Positions 47,701 to 59,560 of a DNA stretch of 64,000 bases are shown piece by piece; position 1 is the first letter of the stretch, and the number at the start of each line of letters is the position of its first letter. The translations under genes were made by a program, and so were the position numbers. The DNA is from Eopsaltria australis (Eukaryota > Chordata > Aves > Passeriformes > Petroicidae): NCBI GenBank assembly GCA_034509425.1, contig JAVTVJ010000830.1:372001-436000 (forward strand). Direction: 5' to 3'. The notes beneath the pieces were generated by a model, which did not search any database, had not been told where the DNA came from, and worked only from the letters and a program-made list of their open reading frames with translations.

Positions 47701-50700
47701 AGCTTCCAGGGGGAAGCTGTGATGCCCCCAATTAACCCCTTGCATAATTACCTGTGGAAACAAGCAGCCTGGTTATGGGGTGGGGGAAAGCTACTGCTGG
47801 CCACTGGATGCCCTTTGCTTTAGATGGGCAGCTTGTGTTTCCCTCTGGGGACAGCCACTGGGGTCAGAGTGGCAGGGGAGCTGGGACACCTCTGCTGTGG
47901 GGTGACAAGGAGGGCACAAGGGTAGGGGGTCCCCAGAGTACTTTATATGAAAGTATAGAGAAATTCTGTTCTCCTTGGGCTAAGGACTCTGTGGTACCTG
48001 GGCAGCAGAAATTCATAAAGGAGCAAAAACTGTGCTACTGAAGGGGAAAGGAAAGCTTTGGACACATCAGGGTTTCTTTTTGTTATGCTCATATCTGGTA
48101 TCTAATTACCACTTTGAAGAAGGAAAACATTTCTCATCCAACAATTCCTCTGCTTCATCTCTTCTAGTTGGACCAAATTTTACACCTAAGAAATCAGTAC
48201 AGTAGATCAGAAAACAGCATCTTTTCCTAAAGAAGAAAGAGTGAATCCTTTCAGCCTTATACCTAGCAGCAGGAAAGATCATAAAATTGAAACAATCTAA
48301 AATACTCCTGGTTCACATTTAGCAGCTGTCACAGAGCAGCAGGGAAGTGCAAAGTGTAGTTATTGCTTGTTTTAGGTACTTTATTTTGTTTGTTTTGTTT
48401 CTTCCATATTCTGGATAGAAAATGATGCAAGTTTGCCTTGTGAGAAAAGAAGAAAATTTATTTTGATGGGTTGCTGAGGTGTACCTGAGAAGCCAAGCTG
48501 ATGGAGGGGAGCTAAAGCCTTTTCCTGTGCTGGCAGACTTTCTTGACTGAGTCATGCAAGAGCATGAAACCTCCAGTCCTCTGCCAACAAAGTGCTGCTG
48601 ATGTAAGGCATTGTGTTTGAACGCATCCATCAGAGCACGGGCAGAGACCACCAACACTCCTGCCCCAAACAGCCTTTTTCAAAGGGAAAAATGTTGGTGG
48701 ATTCTCACCACGGTGATTATAGGGGATTATTCTAGGATTCTCATAAGAATCTGAAAACCAATCTTTCTGAGTTATTTCTGAATAGCTATTGAATGGATAA
48801 TTTCCATACCCATTATCAAAATGATGTGCTGGCAGTGAAATTTAACTGTATTGTATTTGATCAGTAATTGGTGAAATGTTTTCCTAGGGTTAAAAGTAGA
48901 GTCGGCAACATCTCTGTGTAGGGATTTACAAGGTGTTTAGATACGTTTTTACGTATTCAGTTGCTTTATGCTACCCAAATGCTTTGATGGTGTGGAGAAA
49001 GCTAACAGGATTTATTCAAGTATTTAAAGACAAACTGAAAAGACTTTTACCTTCTGAGACCCAAGTTCAGAGTTGCACTGCCTCTGTGAGCTGTTGATGG
49101 CAACTAACATTTTAAACAATGTGCCGTGTTAAAGTCTTGATCGTTAGTGACTTGCAGGTCTGGAGAATAGAGCAGCCCCAAAAGCAACCAATGCAAATGC
49201 ACCAGAGTTAAATAATAATAATAATTTAAAAAAAAATCAATGATGAAAGAGTGAAAACTTTCCTTGGCTTAGATTTTCTTTCAGATCATGATAGTAATAA
49301 CTACGATTATGCTATATCTTTGATTTTCTATTGTGGGAAACATGGATTTGGTAAAATGTGCCCCACTTTTTCCATTGAAACAAAGAGAATAGATTAAGAT
49401 TAGGAGATAGTAAAGAAAAGAAATATGTAAGGAAGGAAAAGCAGCTGTACTTCCAATGAAAGGTGAACTGAAAAGCAAAACTCTCATTGACTCTGGTTTT
49501 CCATTTCAGTAATGTAACAAGCACATGGTGGGTAGGAATGCATTGAGGCAGGGACAGGCAGTGCTTCAACCTGAGCTTTAGAAATGTCTCTGTGCTGCCA
49601 TTGCTGGGATCAAAAGCAGTTTTCTGGAGTTACTTCTACCCTGTGAGGTGCTGGCAAAGGGGCAGAGCCGAGCTCCTTCAGGCCTGAGGAGGGCAACCAG
49701 AAAACATCAACACATCCATTCCTGCACACACTCAGTGCAAGTGAAACATCTCTCCTGCAGTCTCTGCATGGCCAGTGTTTGTTGGTTCACTGCTCTTCTC
49801 CCCTGCAGTTTGGATCCAGCCCTGCAGGCTCATGATTGTGCCTAAAGCCATGTGTCACTGTGGGGATGGAAGGTTAAGGTGCTGGCAATGTCAGAGCACC
49901 CCAAGTTCCTCACCTTGGGCATATCTATGGCTTGCCATCTGGAAAGAGCTGATTCTTAGATGAATATTTAAATATTCCAAATTGTCACTACCATCTGACA
50001 CAAAAAACCCCTCTGATTGGTAAATCTAATGCATCCTAGACAAATATTTAAGTGATGTTTGATCTCAGGGCAGTCTGTCTGTTCTGGGGTTCTGTGAGCT
50101 TCTGCAAGCTCTGGAAGGCTGTCTTTTTACAGCTAGGAGGGGATAATGCATGAAGTGACTTGCCTGAAGCCAGAAAATCTGCAGCTGAGGGAGGAGTTGG
50201 AACCAGTTCTCAGTCTGGCAAGCTGGGTCTGGGACTGTCCTTCCTCTTTGAGCAATGAGACAATCCATTTAAAAACAACCAAATAAAAAGGAAGAAAAAT
50301 ATTATTTTAATGTTTCTTGTTATAATATAGAGCTCTTGGAGCCAGTGTAAGCTATGAAGACAGATATGATAGATTAATGAAAGCTTACCTAATTAACCAC
50401 CAGGCCAGGTAATGTAAAACATAAATTTGCAGTAACTACATAGTGTTTTAAAAAATGTTTCAGACTGATATCAGCACTTCACTATTGCATTTTTGAAGTA
50501 AGCTCCCTTAAATTCAAAATGCTGTGCCCACCGATTATTCATTCCCTTGTTTTAAGGTGTGTTTGGTGATTACATTTCTTGTGGCAGCCCTCCCTGGCTT
50601 CATCTTTGGTGGCTGTCTCTCATCCTGTTCTTCTGGTGACCCCTGTAGGCATCCCCATGCTGGGGCTGTGCAGATCTGGCCCCTGCAGAAAATAGTTGGA

Positions 50701-50829
50701 AAGGAGAGGGGGAAAAAAATGCAGTCCATCTATCCTGGATACCTTGAAACACAAACAGTCAAGGGGAAGCATTTCCATACACTCTCCTTGTCAGGAGAGT
50801 AAGCAGGCTGAAAAAGTTGGATGTGCACA
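44716..50829. other. Non-coding stretch, no gene seen
   Basis: A long run of AT-rich to mixed DNA. A TG/T run near 45185-45200 and an (AAT)-like run near 49211-49225 are the only simple repeats noted. Open frames such as 44863-45318 (minus) and 47440-47763 (minus) lack domains. No CpG island, RNA gene or named transposable element is recognised. Confidence 0.55.
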
Positions 50830-51290
50830 GTAAGTGGAAGCTGACCCGGGCAGCCTTGATTTACATAGTGCACACTTGGGACCTGCTCATTACCACAACA
50901 TCCCCCTAATCATCACCTCGGCATGATGGGCACATGGATGGGAATCTGCCCCGGGATCTCCAGCACTTCATTTTTTCGAGCACACCCAGCCCTCTGCAGT
51001 TATTGTGATATGACAGATGCACATATCATCGAAAGCAGGTCTTGCATGGCATTACACAATGTAAATCAATAATGTGAAAATCAGCCGTTAACACAATGTA
51101 CAGTTTTGCCTATTACTACAATGCCCTGCTTGTTCCAAAGGAAAAGCAATTTTATGCTCCACTGAAGCATGGTTTGCTTAGCCTTCAACTAGCGGCAAAT
51201 GCCAGATACTGCAAAATGTTATTGTTACGCAAGCACTGTCCTGGATTTATTTATAAGTATCCATGCAAAGACTAATTTCAACAAGGACTA
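50830..51290. promoter_or_regulatory. Possible conserved non-coding (enhancer-like) block
   Basis: The block is repeat-free with even composition and dense transcription-factor-like words. Examples are CCCTAATCATC near 50911, TGATATGACAG near 51006, TAAATCAATAATG near 51062, GTTAACACAATG near 51087 and ATGCAAAGACTAATTTC near 51263. The word ACACAATGTA occurs exactly twice, at 51054 and 51091 (37 bp apart), and contains the SOX-like ACAATG. There is no open frame of note over most of it. The call rests on texture only. Confidence 0.3.
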
Positions 51291-52983
51291 GGACTGGAGC
51301 CCCTCTGAATATGGGGCTGAACTGCTCTGACCCTGCATTTCCAGCTCTGCTGCCTCTTCCCTGCACCCGGGTCCTGACCCAGCAAAACTGCACAGTCCTG
51401 TGCACCTCACTGAGGCTGCCCTGGTTTTGGGCTGGGATTAATTCTTCCCAGTTTTAGGCTGTCCTAGGACACACTGGCACCTCACAAGGCAAAAATCAGA
51501 CTTACCCCAAATATTCAGGTCTAAGTGCTGGGCACACATACTGCTCTGGCTGCTTGCTCCTTACCTCTGCCATCAAACTCCTTTCCTTGGATATGGGGCT
51601 TGGCTGCTTCCCTGCATGGCAGGAAAGTCAGCACCTCTTGGGCACTTTTTATCCTTGTTGGCAGAGATGTAGGGAAACAAGAGCATGAAGCCTCTGAACC
51701 CTAATTATTGACATGTACCTCATCGGCTGCTCCCAGTAGAAGTTAATTCCTTTTAGCTGAGGACACAAAAGGAAGAGCTGCTACAATAAAAGGAAAGATC
51801 TGCTTGGATTGCTGGGGTAGCAGGGAAGAGGAGCAATGGTACTGTGTAAAAGTAACCCCTCCTGACCCTCTCTCAAGGCAGAAGTTGCTCCATGTTCACT
51901 TCTGAGCAAGGAAGCCTTAATGTGTTTAACCTGCAGTGGAAACAAAGATCCCAGAAAAACATGTTGTTGAGGTAGAAAAACCATAACTCCTGAGCCTATC
52001 AGCTCAGCATAGCAGGGCATGAAAGGACACTACCACTTATTCCCTGTCTGTGCAGCCATCCTTGGGTGTGAGATTTGCCCTGCTCAGCTGGGGTGGGATT
52101 TGGATTGTCCCATCCTGCTCCAGCGTGGCACGTAGGAGTGGGGGAGCAGGGGCATGGCTGTACCTCCCAGCTCCCAGCTCACCTTCCACTGGCAGGATTG
52201 GTCTCCACTGGAAAGAGTCAGATTTGTCAGACAGGCTGTTTAGTGGAGTCAGATTCAATATCCTAAGAGTGTGAACAGGAAAATGTGGAAAATGAAAACA
52301 GATGGGAATCCTCACAGGCTCCTGCAGCTGGGCAGCTCTGAGAGGTATTTTCTTGTTCACGTTTGGAGCAATTTCTGGGTCTTGACTTATCCCTGTGTTG
52401 GATGGGAAGCATGTTACAAAATGTTTGATTATTTCATAGAATAGAAATTCTGGCATTGCTCAGTTCTGAATCTGCCTATGAGGTGAAGCTGGGGAAGGAT
52501 TTAAAGCTCCTGCCAATTGCACTGTGCTGGCATCCAGCCACTGCAGGTATGGTTCTTAAGGAGAACTTAATTATAGGGATCGAGGGGTTTGCTGGTGATG
52601 GAAGGGTGCAGATGCCAGCTTCTTTCAATAAAAGGGAATTGTGTACAGAGGGGGAAAATCATAGCCCCATTCCTCCTGTCAGCAGCCTGGTGTGGGAATA
52701 GCTTGAAAATTAGAGATTTTTTTCTCTGAGGTCTTGCATGGGGCATGGCCCACTGATGGGCAGCTTGACCTGACCTGCTCAAAGGCTTTGTGGCAAAATC
52801 AAGTGGGTTTCATCCAGGACAAACCACACATTGGGGTTCATCTCTGGGTTCTTCTAATCATTTTTCTTTTTCTCACTTGGGCTGATGTCAATTTGAAATG
52901 CAAATGCAGCCTTGAAGTGGGAAGTGGGAGCATTTTGTCTTTGAAATGTCCATACAGAATATCTCTTTTATTAAAATACACCC
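51291..52983. other. Non-coding stretch, no gene seen
   Basis: Mixed DNA. The minus-strand frame 52037-52456 and the plus frame from 52734 have no recognisable family. No repeat is recognised. Confidence 0.55.
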
Positions 52984-53002
52984 TTTTTTTTTTTTTTTTT
53001 TT
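52984..53002. repeat. Poly(T) tract of 19
   Basis: An uninterrupted T19 run. On the minus strand there is no AATAAA just upstream of the equivalent poly(A), so it does not look like a retrocopy tail. Confidence 0.9.
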
Positions 53003-55649
53003 AAGCTCCAGAAATATTTGCCAGGTTTGGCCCAATTTCAGGAGTGTTTTGGTGCTGGTCCCCCTCCCTTTGCCATTGCATATTGTTTGCTATGGGGGAA
53101 AAACCTGTCCTTTCTGTTGTGCCTCCTTGGCCATCCCCTTCCACCACACCCTCACTGGCTCTTGTCCTCCCCTGCCTGCACCTCTGCTGGCACTAGCACC
53201 CTCCCAGGTGTCTCCAGGTGGGCCTTGCCTGACCAAAACATGAGATGCAGGCCATTGTTACTGATCTCAATTTGCTCCAGGCCATGGTGTGGCTTCTGAT
53301 GAGCCACAGCCTTGCATGCAGAGAGGAGGGGGAATCCTCTTTCCCCCGGTGCTGAAGCTGCCCCTCCACGCCTGGGGGCTCTTGCTCATAGAGAAGGAAA
53401 CAGATCCCCTTGGCGTTAATATTTCTATTATATAACCTAGATTAATTTTGATTTTCTCTTTTGACTCCTTTGTTGTGTTTATTTCAAGGGGTTTCTGTCA
53501 CCTCCCTTCTGCACTTCAATGTGCCTGAAAAAAATCTGTCAGGAGTGATTGTGTGTGACTTGAAGAAAGTGCAATTTTTAAGACTTGAATTCACTTTAAA
53601 ATCCCCACTGCTTTCTATTATTTTCTTTTCCTCCAAATTAGTGCATCTCCGTGCTGAAGCTTCCCCATCTGACAACGCTGTGTATGTTATTACTGCCACA
53701 AGACCTTTCCACCACTGGGTTTCTCTCCTTTCCATTTCTTGCTATGAATATGAGATTTGAAGGGAATTGCTCTGTGCTGAATATTTGCATCAGGGCCTGG
53801 GATGCTTTGAGAAAGACTTCTGGGAGCTGAGAGAGCCTTGAGATCAAACCAAAATACTGCAGAGAAAATTTCCGAAAGCCGTAGACAAATGTTTCCAAAC
53901 ATGAATATTTCCACCCTGGTAATTTTGTTTAAACATGTTATTACTACAGACAGCTAGACAGACAGGCAGACACCCATGGACAGCTGACATTAGCATGGAG
54001 CTTCTGCTGTCACCCACAGATGGGCTGCGTGGCTGGAATGACGATTTTTCAGTCCTGACTTTGGGGAGTTTCACGTATTAGGCAGTACTAAAAGAATTTT
54101 TAATTGGACTCATTTTACTTTTTTTTTATCAGAAATGAGACAATGTGTGTGAACCCCTGTGGATCCTGTAGTCTCCATCAGCTGCCAAATAATATCGTAG
54201 AAGTTGTGATTGGACTAATGAAAAGCTTGTAACAAAATTATGGTTCTGAGGAAATTATCCTATTGGGGGCTTTAATTTAAACAGGTGCGACAGAATTAGT
54301 CCTAAATTAAAGAAAACTACTAATTGTCTAGATATCACTCGGTTGACAAATGCACCAGTAGGATCCTGTTCCCAGGGTGTCACTGTGCTGTTCGTAGGGC
54401 TTTTGAGGGAAAATGTATTTGGCAGCCTTGTTCCCCTCCTTTTTGTGCTTTTTCCATGGGTGTCCCAGGCTGCTGTGGGCTGTGAGCACCTCCTCAGCCC
54501 CGTGCCTCAGGTCACTGAACCTTGAGAAGTCCCAAAGGAGAGGGAGGGTTTGGGCCAGCCCAGGAGCACCCTGTACTTCCTTGGGGATCCCAATCCTTCC
54601 CCTGGGATGAGAAAGCACCCACATGGGTGGGACATAGAGACAGCACTGGGACTGGATGAGGTGAGGACTCGTTCCTTGTGTCCCATCCAGTGCCTCTCTT
54701 TGGTGCTTGTGATGGAGTCACCTAAGCCATGTTCTCCTTTAGCTGCTGATTCCTTCCCTGCCATGGGTTTGGAGAGTTGCCTGCAGAGTGCTGGTCCCAT
54801 CCTTGGCGCTGTACTCTCCCAGCAGCCCCAACAAAGCAGGACCCCAGCTCATGGCCGTTCCTCATTTTAGGGCAGAAAAGGGCACTGAAACCCTGTGTCC
54901 TATAGAAAGAGCTGTTATCTTCTGCTGGACTCAAAAAACAGCCACAGATCTGTAGCTGCAGAGCCAGAGCTGCACCTCGTGCTGGGAAAGGGGTATATTG
55001 GGGGTAACTGACTGAATTTCATTCAGGAGCAGAGCTCAGCTTTCCCTATAGCTGAGACTGGGTTTTCCTTTAAATAACCACAGAGGTGCAGGAGGCAGTG
55101 AAGCCCACAGGACACCCCATAGGAGAACCCAGAATGGTTTTCATCACTCTTTGTACTGCTGATCTGGACCTGGTAAAAAGATTTTGTGGGCCACAGCAGT
55201 AACCTGTTATGTGCAGCTCCCTTGCTGCAATGTTACTGGGGAGTGATATAGTGGGATGTGGCAGGTTTGTGGGGCACCAATTTCATCCTGTTAGGGAAAT
55301 CCCATACAAGAGAGCTGGCAGCAGATCCCCCTCTCAATGCAGATGGGCTGCAAAAACTGAGTCACTTTGAGACATGACTCCTAGTGCCAGGATCCTGTCT
55401 CAAAGGGTGTTGTTAAGAAAATATTAACTTGAGAGCTGTTCAGACTAAGTTTTGCCTCTATTTCTGAGCCCTTGTTAGATCCCAGTGTTTTACCTTGGGT
55501 CAGACTGCATTGCTGGATCAGTTGTCTAAGAAAAAAAAGCTCCATTTCCTTTGGAAATTTTTTCTCTCCCTTAGGAAAATATTTCTGTTGCTTGCCTCTG
55601 TCATTGGCCTTCAAGTGGTAAATCCTAAGTAAATAAGTCTGTATTTAAA
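53003..55649. other. Non-coding stretch, no gene seen
   Basis: Mixed to AT-rich. A CAGACAGCTAGACAGACAGG-type short repeat occurs near 53949. Overlapping frames at 54328-54870 on both strands carry no domain. About 54230-54330 is AT-rich with TAATTT and TTAATT words. Confidence 0.55.
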
Positions 55650-56110
55650 GCAATAAATTCAGTGCCTTTCCTCCAGAGGCTTTATTTTCTCATTTAGTGA
55701 CCTCTTGTTCCCCATGTCTTTGACACTTCTCCGATGTGCATTAAGCAAATATGCAATCATCCTTTCATTCTCTATCTTTGCTTTCATTATGATTTTTTAC
55801 ACTTCATTACATTTCCCTCTATAATTGCAACTCTTTGTTGTCCCAAAGTTTTATGGCTCTTTCCTCTCTTCTCTCACTTGCATTTCTTTGTTATTCACGT
55901 TAGCTTTTCTTGACACTGTGTTCCTAGTACATTTTCTAGATGTCAAGCAAACTCTTAGGCCTAAACTCATTTATCTTTGAACACTTTCCATTTCCACTTC
56001 AGTGCTCTACCCCAATGAATTCCATCCAGAACTTCCTTTTCTTCTAAAATTGGCTGTGCTGCTTTTATTCAGTGTTATTCCCTTTTTAGGCCTAATTATA
56101 AATCCAATTG
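55650..56110. other. Strand-asymmetric pyrimidine-rich stretch
   Basis: For about 450 bases the plus strand is rich in T and C and very poor in G. Several 60-base lines contain only four to seven G's. It is not a simple tandem repeat, since the words vary throughout. Such skew can come from a decayed transposable element, from transcription-linked mutation bias or from an old polypyrimidine tract. None of these can be chosen here. Confidence 0.6.
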
Positions 56111-58869
56111 TTCGGTCCTGAATGCTTCCACGAGCTCCATTCATTTCCAAGCACAGTTCTGCCATAACTGCCGGGGGAAGTTGCGTGACTGCCCTTTCAA
56201 AATCCTAATATGATCTAGATGAGAAAGAGATGTTATTTCTAACTTAAATTAAACCCCAGTGCAAGATCAGGCTGTTAAGTCTCTCTGCTCCCTCTCCCGG
56301 CGCTGCCTTTGCCCACCCGGGAGGGTTTGAGGGATGCTCTGGGGTGAGTTCGTGGAGCTTTCCCAGCCCCTCGCAGGGAGCTGCTGGTGGGCAGTGCTGT
56401 GCCTCCCACCAACACCGAGGGCAGAGCCCTTTGAAATCCACCCAAAGCAGCTCCAAGGGGTAAATGCCTGATTCCCACAGATACATGCTACAGCTTGCCT
56501 TTGGAATTTTTACTGGCTGCTTGAATAATTGGATGTTAATTTGTAAGCAGAAAGTGCCAACATTGCTGACGTAATCTTGGGCATCTTTGGTGTAAGTGGT
56601 CAATGGGAAGCAGGGTTTTGCTGCAGCTCTCTACCTGAGGATCAGTTATCTGTTTGGGCTGAATTTTGGCTCTGCAGCTGGGCAGGAGTTGGCACAGGGT
56701 AGCTGGGGCCTGTGTGGAGACACACCACCCACAGTTTGGGGAGCTTGTCCTGCTGCCAGGCTCTGCTTGGAGCTCAGCTGCTCAATCTCAAGGCGAACAA
56801 TGCCCACTGCTCCCCTGCCTGTCCCAGCCCAGTCTTACACAGTCAGATTTCAGGAGCAGCTAAAGGACATGGTGGGCGTGCTGTATCTCCAGATACCCCT
56901 GACAATATTTGCCTTTAGGTGTGTTCAGGTGTTCAGGCTGCTTAGACAGCTTCCTCTGGGTTAAATGTTCTCAGGAGGGGAACACACAGTACTGGGAGCC
57001 CAGTCTAAAACAGAGAATAAATGGGAACATGATGTTCTTTCAGTGGAATTGCTGGCAGGATTTGCCAAGCGTTCATAAGGGCAAGGCAGCGCTCTTCTTT
57101 CTCCTACAAAATTGCCCTTGGAGGAAGGTGATGACAAAGAGAATTTCTCTTGTCCACGTACTGATTTAACCTGATTTCTTCCTTTTCTTTGAGCATCTGG
57201 AAAAAACCATGAGTAATGTGATGACAAAGTTCACCCTTTGTTCTGAGGTGGAGAATGTCAGTGATTTTGCAGACCTGGGGCACTCTGCCATCCCCAGGCA
57301 GCGTGAGCACGGGGGGCTGCTGTGCTCTCTAGGCATTGCTTTCTCTCGAAAGTCGGAGAAAAGCATCCACTGCTGCCTGACCTGTCTTTCTGTGACCTTT
57401 CAGGTGATGCTGCAGCAATGTCAGCAGGCCCAGACTGCACAGTGCTGGTCCTCCAGGAATGTGGGTGAGAGCAGGGCACACTGAAGTGTGTACACTGCTG
57501 TGGTTGTGCATATCCTCAAGCATCAGGAATGTGGAGATCTGTTTGTGTTGCAGGATCACTGGTGTGGCTGCAAGTGAGTAAACTGGGGTCTGCTTCCCAC
57601 CTGTGCAGCAGAATGGGTATTGCTGGCTGCAGAGGATGTATGGTGGTGTTGCTGTATGATGACTTATCTGCTGAAGGCTTTAAGATGCTCACAAGCTGTT
57701 TTGTGTTGAGCTCAGTGATTCCAGGAAGACTTGCCTGTGTCCAGCTTTGCTGGTGCAGAGCAGGACTGTTGTGGTTGGAGAGGAGACAGGCATTATCAGA
57801 ATGCACCAACACCCATATCAAGGATTGCCACATGTTACTGCACTGGTGCCATGCACACAGTGAAGGAGGGCTTGGAAATAAAAGCATGTTTTCTCACCTT
57901 AAAATATCTGATAGAGGGAGATGGAAAGACCTCTTGCAGCAACTTCTCTGTCAGACCAGTCACAGCAGACGGCCTGAAAAAACTAGCTATCATATACCAT
58001 ATCATGCAAATAAATACATCTTGCAGTTTCTCTAAGCCTCTATAGTCAGCTGTGTGTGAGGGATAGATATGACTGGATTATTATAGTCTGTCATTTCAGC
58101 ATGAATTCAGACATTCTGTTAAGTGAGTATTATTTAATAGTCTGGAAGAAGCCTTTGGACCTGTTATTATCTCTCATGTAAATGCACATTAAAGCAATTT
58201 GAACAGGCAAATCATCTTGCTGAGGGACTGGATCCCTCCAGTGGGAACCCTGAGGGGTTTGTGCCACATCAGAGCTACCTGTCCTCTGGAATGGCAAATG
58301 GGAGGTGTGTGGAGCCCTAGGGTGTCAGACTGCTGTGAGGACTGGCCAAGCTGCTGCTCGGGCTGTGGGATGTACTGAGGGGTGCAGAGGAAACAGCCTT
58401 GCTCGAGAGGACCACGGTAAACACGTTTAGCACAAACTTTATGGCTGCTGTCAGCAAATCTGCATGGGCTGCCTGCATCAGTGGCCTCGTGTGCATGTGA
58501 CACCAGAGGAGGGGAAATTTCCAACGTCCAAAGAGGAGCCTTTGGGAAAGCTCTGGGTTTGGAGGGTTGGGAGCTGTGGGGAGGGGACTGCACAGCCTCA
58601 CTGTTACCAGACAGGAGAGAGACATGGAGAGCAAGTGGGGAGGAAGAATAAAACCCCACACAGCTCAAAGCTGCTTGGTGGGGATGCCACTCCGAGACCT
58701 CCATGGAAGGGCAAAACAGGTTTTAAAATTGCCATAGGAATAGGTTACATTTGTGCTCATTTTCCACCCCTGCAACCTGCGCTGTGCCCAGCTCTGATCG
58801 CAGCTGACAGCTGCCCTCCAAAGCAACCAGCAGCCCCCAGCTGCCTCATGATATTATTATTTTTTTATT
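56111..58869. other. Non-coding stretch, no gene seen
   Basis: A small GC-rich patch lies near 56285-56430. Long-looking frames at 57529-58035 (plus) and 58189-58704 (minus) show no domain, low-complexity coding signature or splice pattern. I treat them as chance. Confidence 0.5.
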
Positions 58870-59035
58870 TGCCTCAATAAAAATCTGTGAGTCATTAAGT
58901 GCTTGTCGTGTTTTGATACATGGATCAGGAACTGATCAATAGCCAGCCAAATTTAATAAAAAGGAGCTCTATTCTTGGAGAATGAGCTTGTTACCATGCC
59001 AACTATCGATCTTTCCTGACAGGCTCTGTAAGTTG
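58870..59035. promoter_or_regulatory. Possible conserved non-coding element
   Basis: Repeat-free, balanced DNA with words such as GAGTCATTAAGTGC, TGATCAATAGCC and AACTATCGATC. It resembles vertebrate non-coding conserved sequence in texture. No comparative evidence is available, so confidence is low. Confidence 0.2.
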
Positions 59036-59229
59036 CAAAATGGGATTCTGATGGTAGGTTGGCTTCCGTGCCTGCCAGGAAGGGTGTTGGTTGCAACCTC
59101 TGTGTCTAAAATACTTCAGAGAAAACCCTGGTCTTTAATACTGCCTCTATGTCATGCCTGAAGGATTTTTTGCTTTTCTCCTAAATTCTTTTACACAGTT
59201 CCCTATATTCACAAGTATTAGCATACATA

Positions 59230-59560
59230 CTTGTGATGCTTTAGGTGATAACTTAGCCGGGTTTCTTGGTGTCCAGTGGGCCGGTAGACTAAACACCCCA
59301 GAAACTGTAGAGTTAGAGACCAAACACTCTATTGTCATAAGCACTCAAGATCCCCTAGTAGATTTTGTAAACTAGAAGTTAGCCCACCCAAGCCCCTTAT
59401 TGGGCCCTCCTGGTTAGATCTGCTAATGTGTAGAGTCTTTAATTGTATACTCAACTGGGGGGACGGGGCTTTTGCGACGCGTTCCACCTGGACGGCAGAA
59501 GCCATCGAACGGGATCCTATTAAAATACTGAGGTAAGCGACCCCCAACCCTCTCATCATG
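59230..59560 (+). other. Unidentified insertion-like block, possibly an LTR remnant, with a splice-donor match
   Basis: This block differs from its neighbours. It contains CpG-rich words (TTTTGCGACGCGTTCCACC near 59470) in otherwise AT-rich DNA. An ATTAAA (59519-59524) is followed by ACTGAG|GTAAGC, a near-perfect 5' splice donor with its GT at 59533-59534. An LTR with U3/R/U5 order on the plus strand would fit, and so would a small first exon. No terminal repeat, target-site duplication or retroviral frame was found. The plus-strand frame 59154-59375 overlapping its left part has no recognised family. Confidence 0.35.

Noticed and set aside
52984..53002. Poly(T) as the tail of a minus-strand retrocopy
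   Set aside because: There is no AATAAA at the expected distance on the minus strand and no transcript-like sequence beside it.
57529..58035. 168-codon plus-strand frame
   Set aside because: No domain, no codon-use or splice evidence, and an open antisense frame overlaps much of it.
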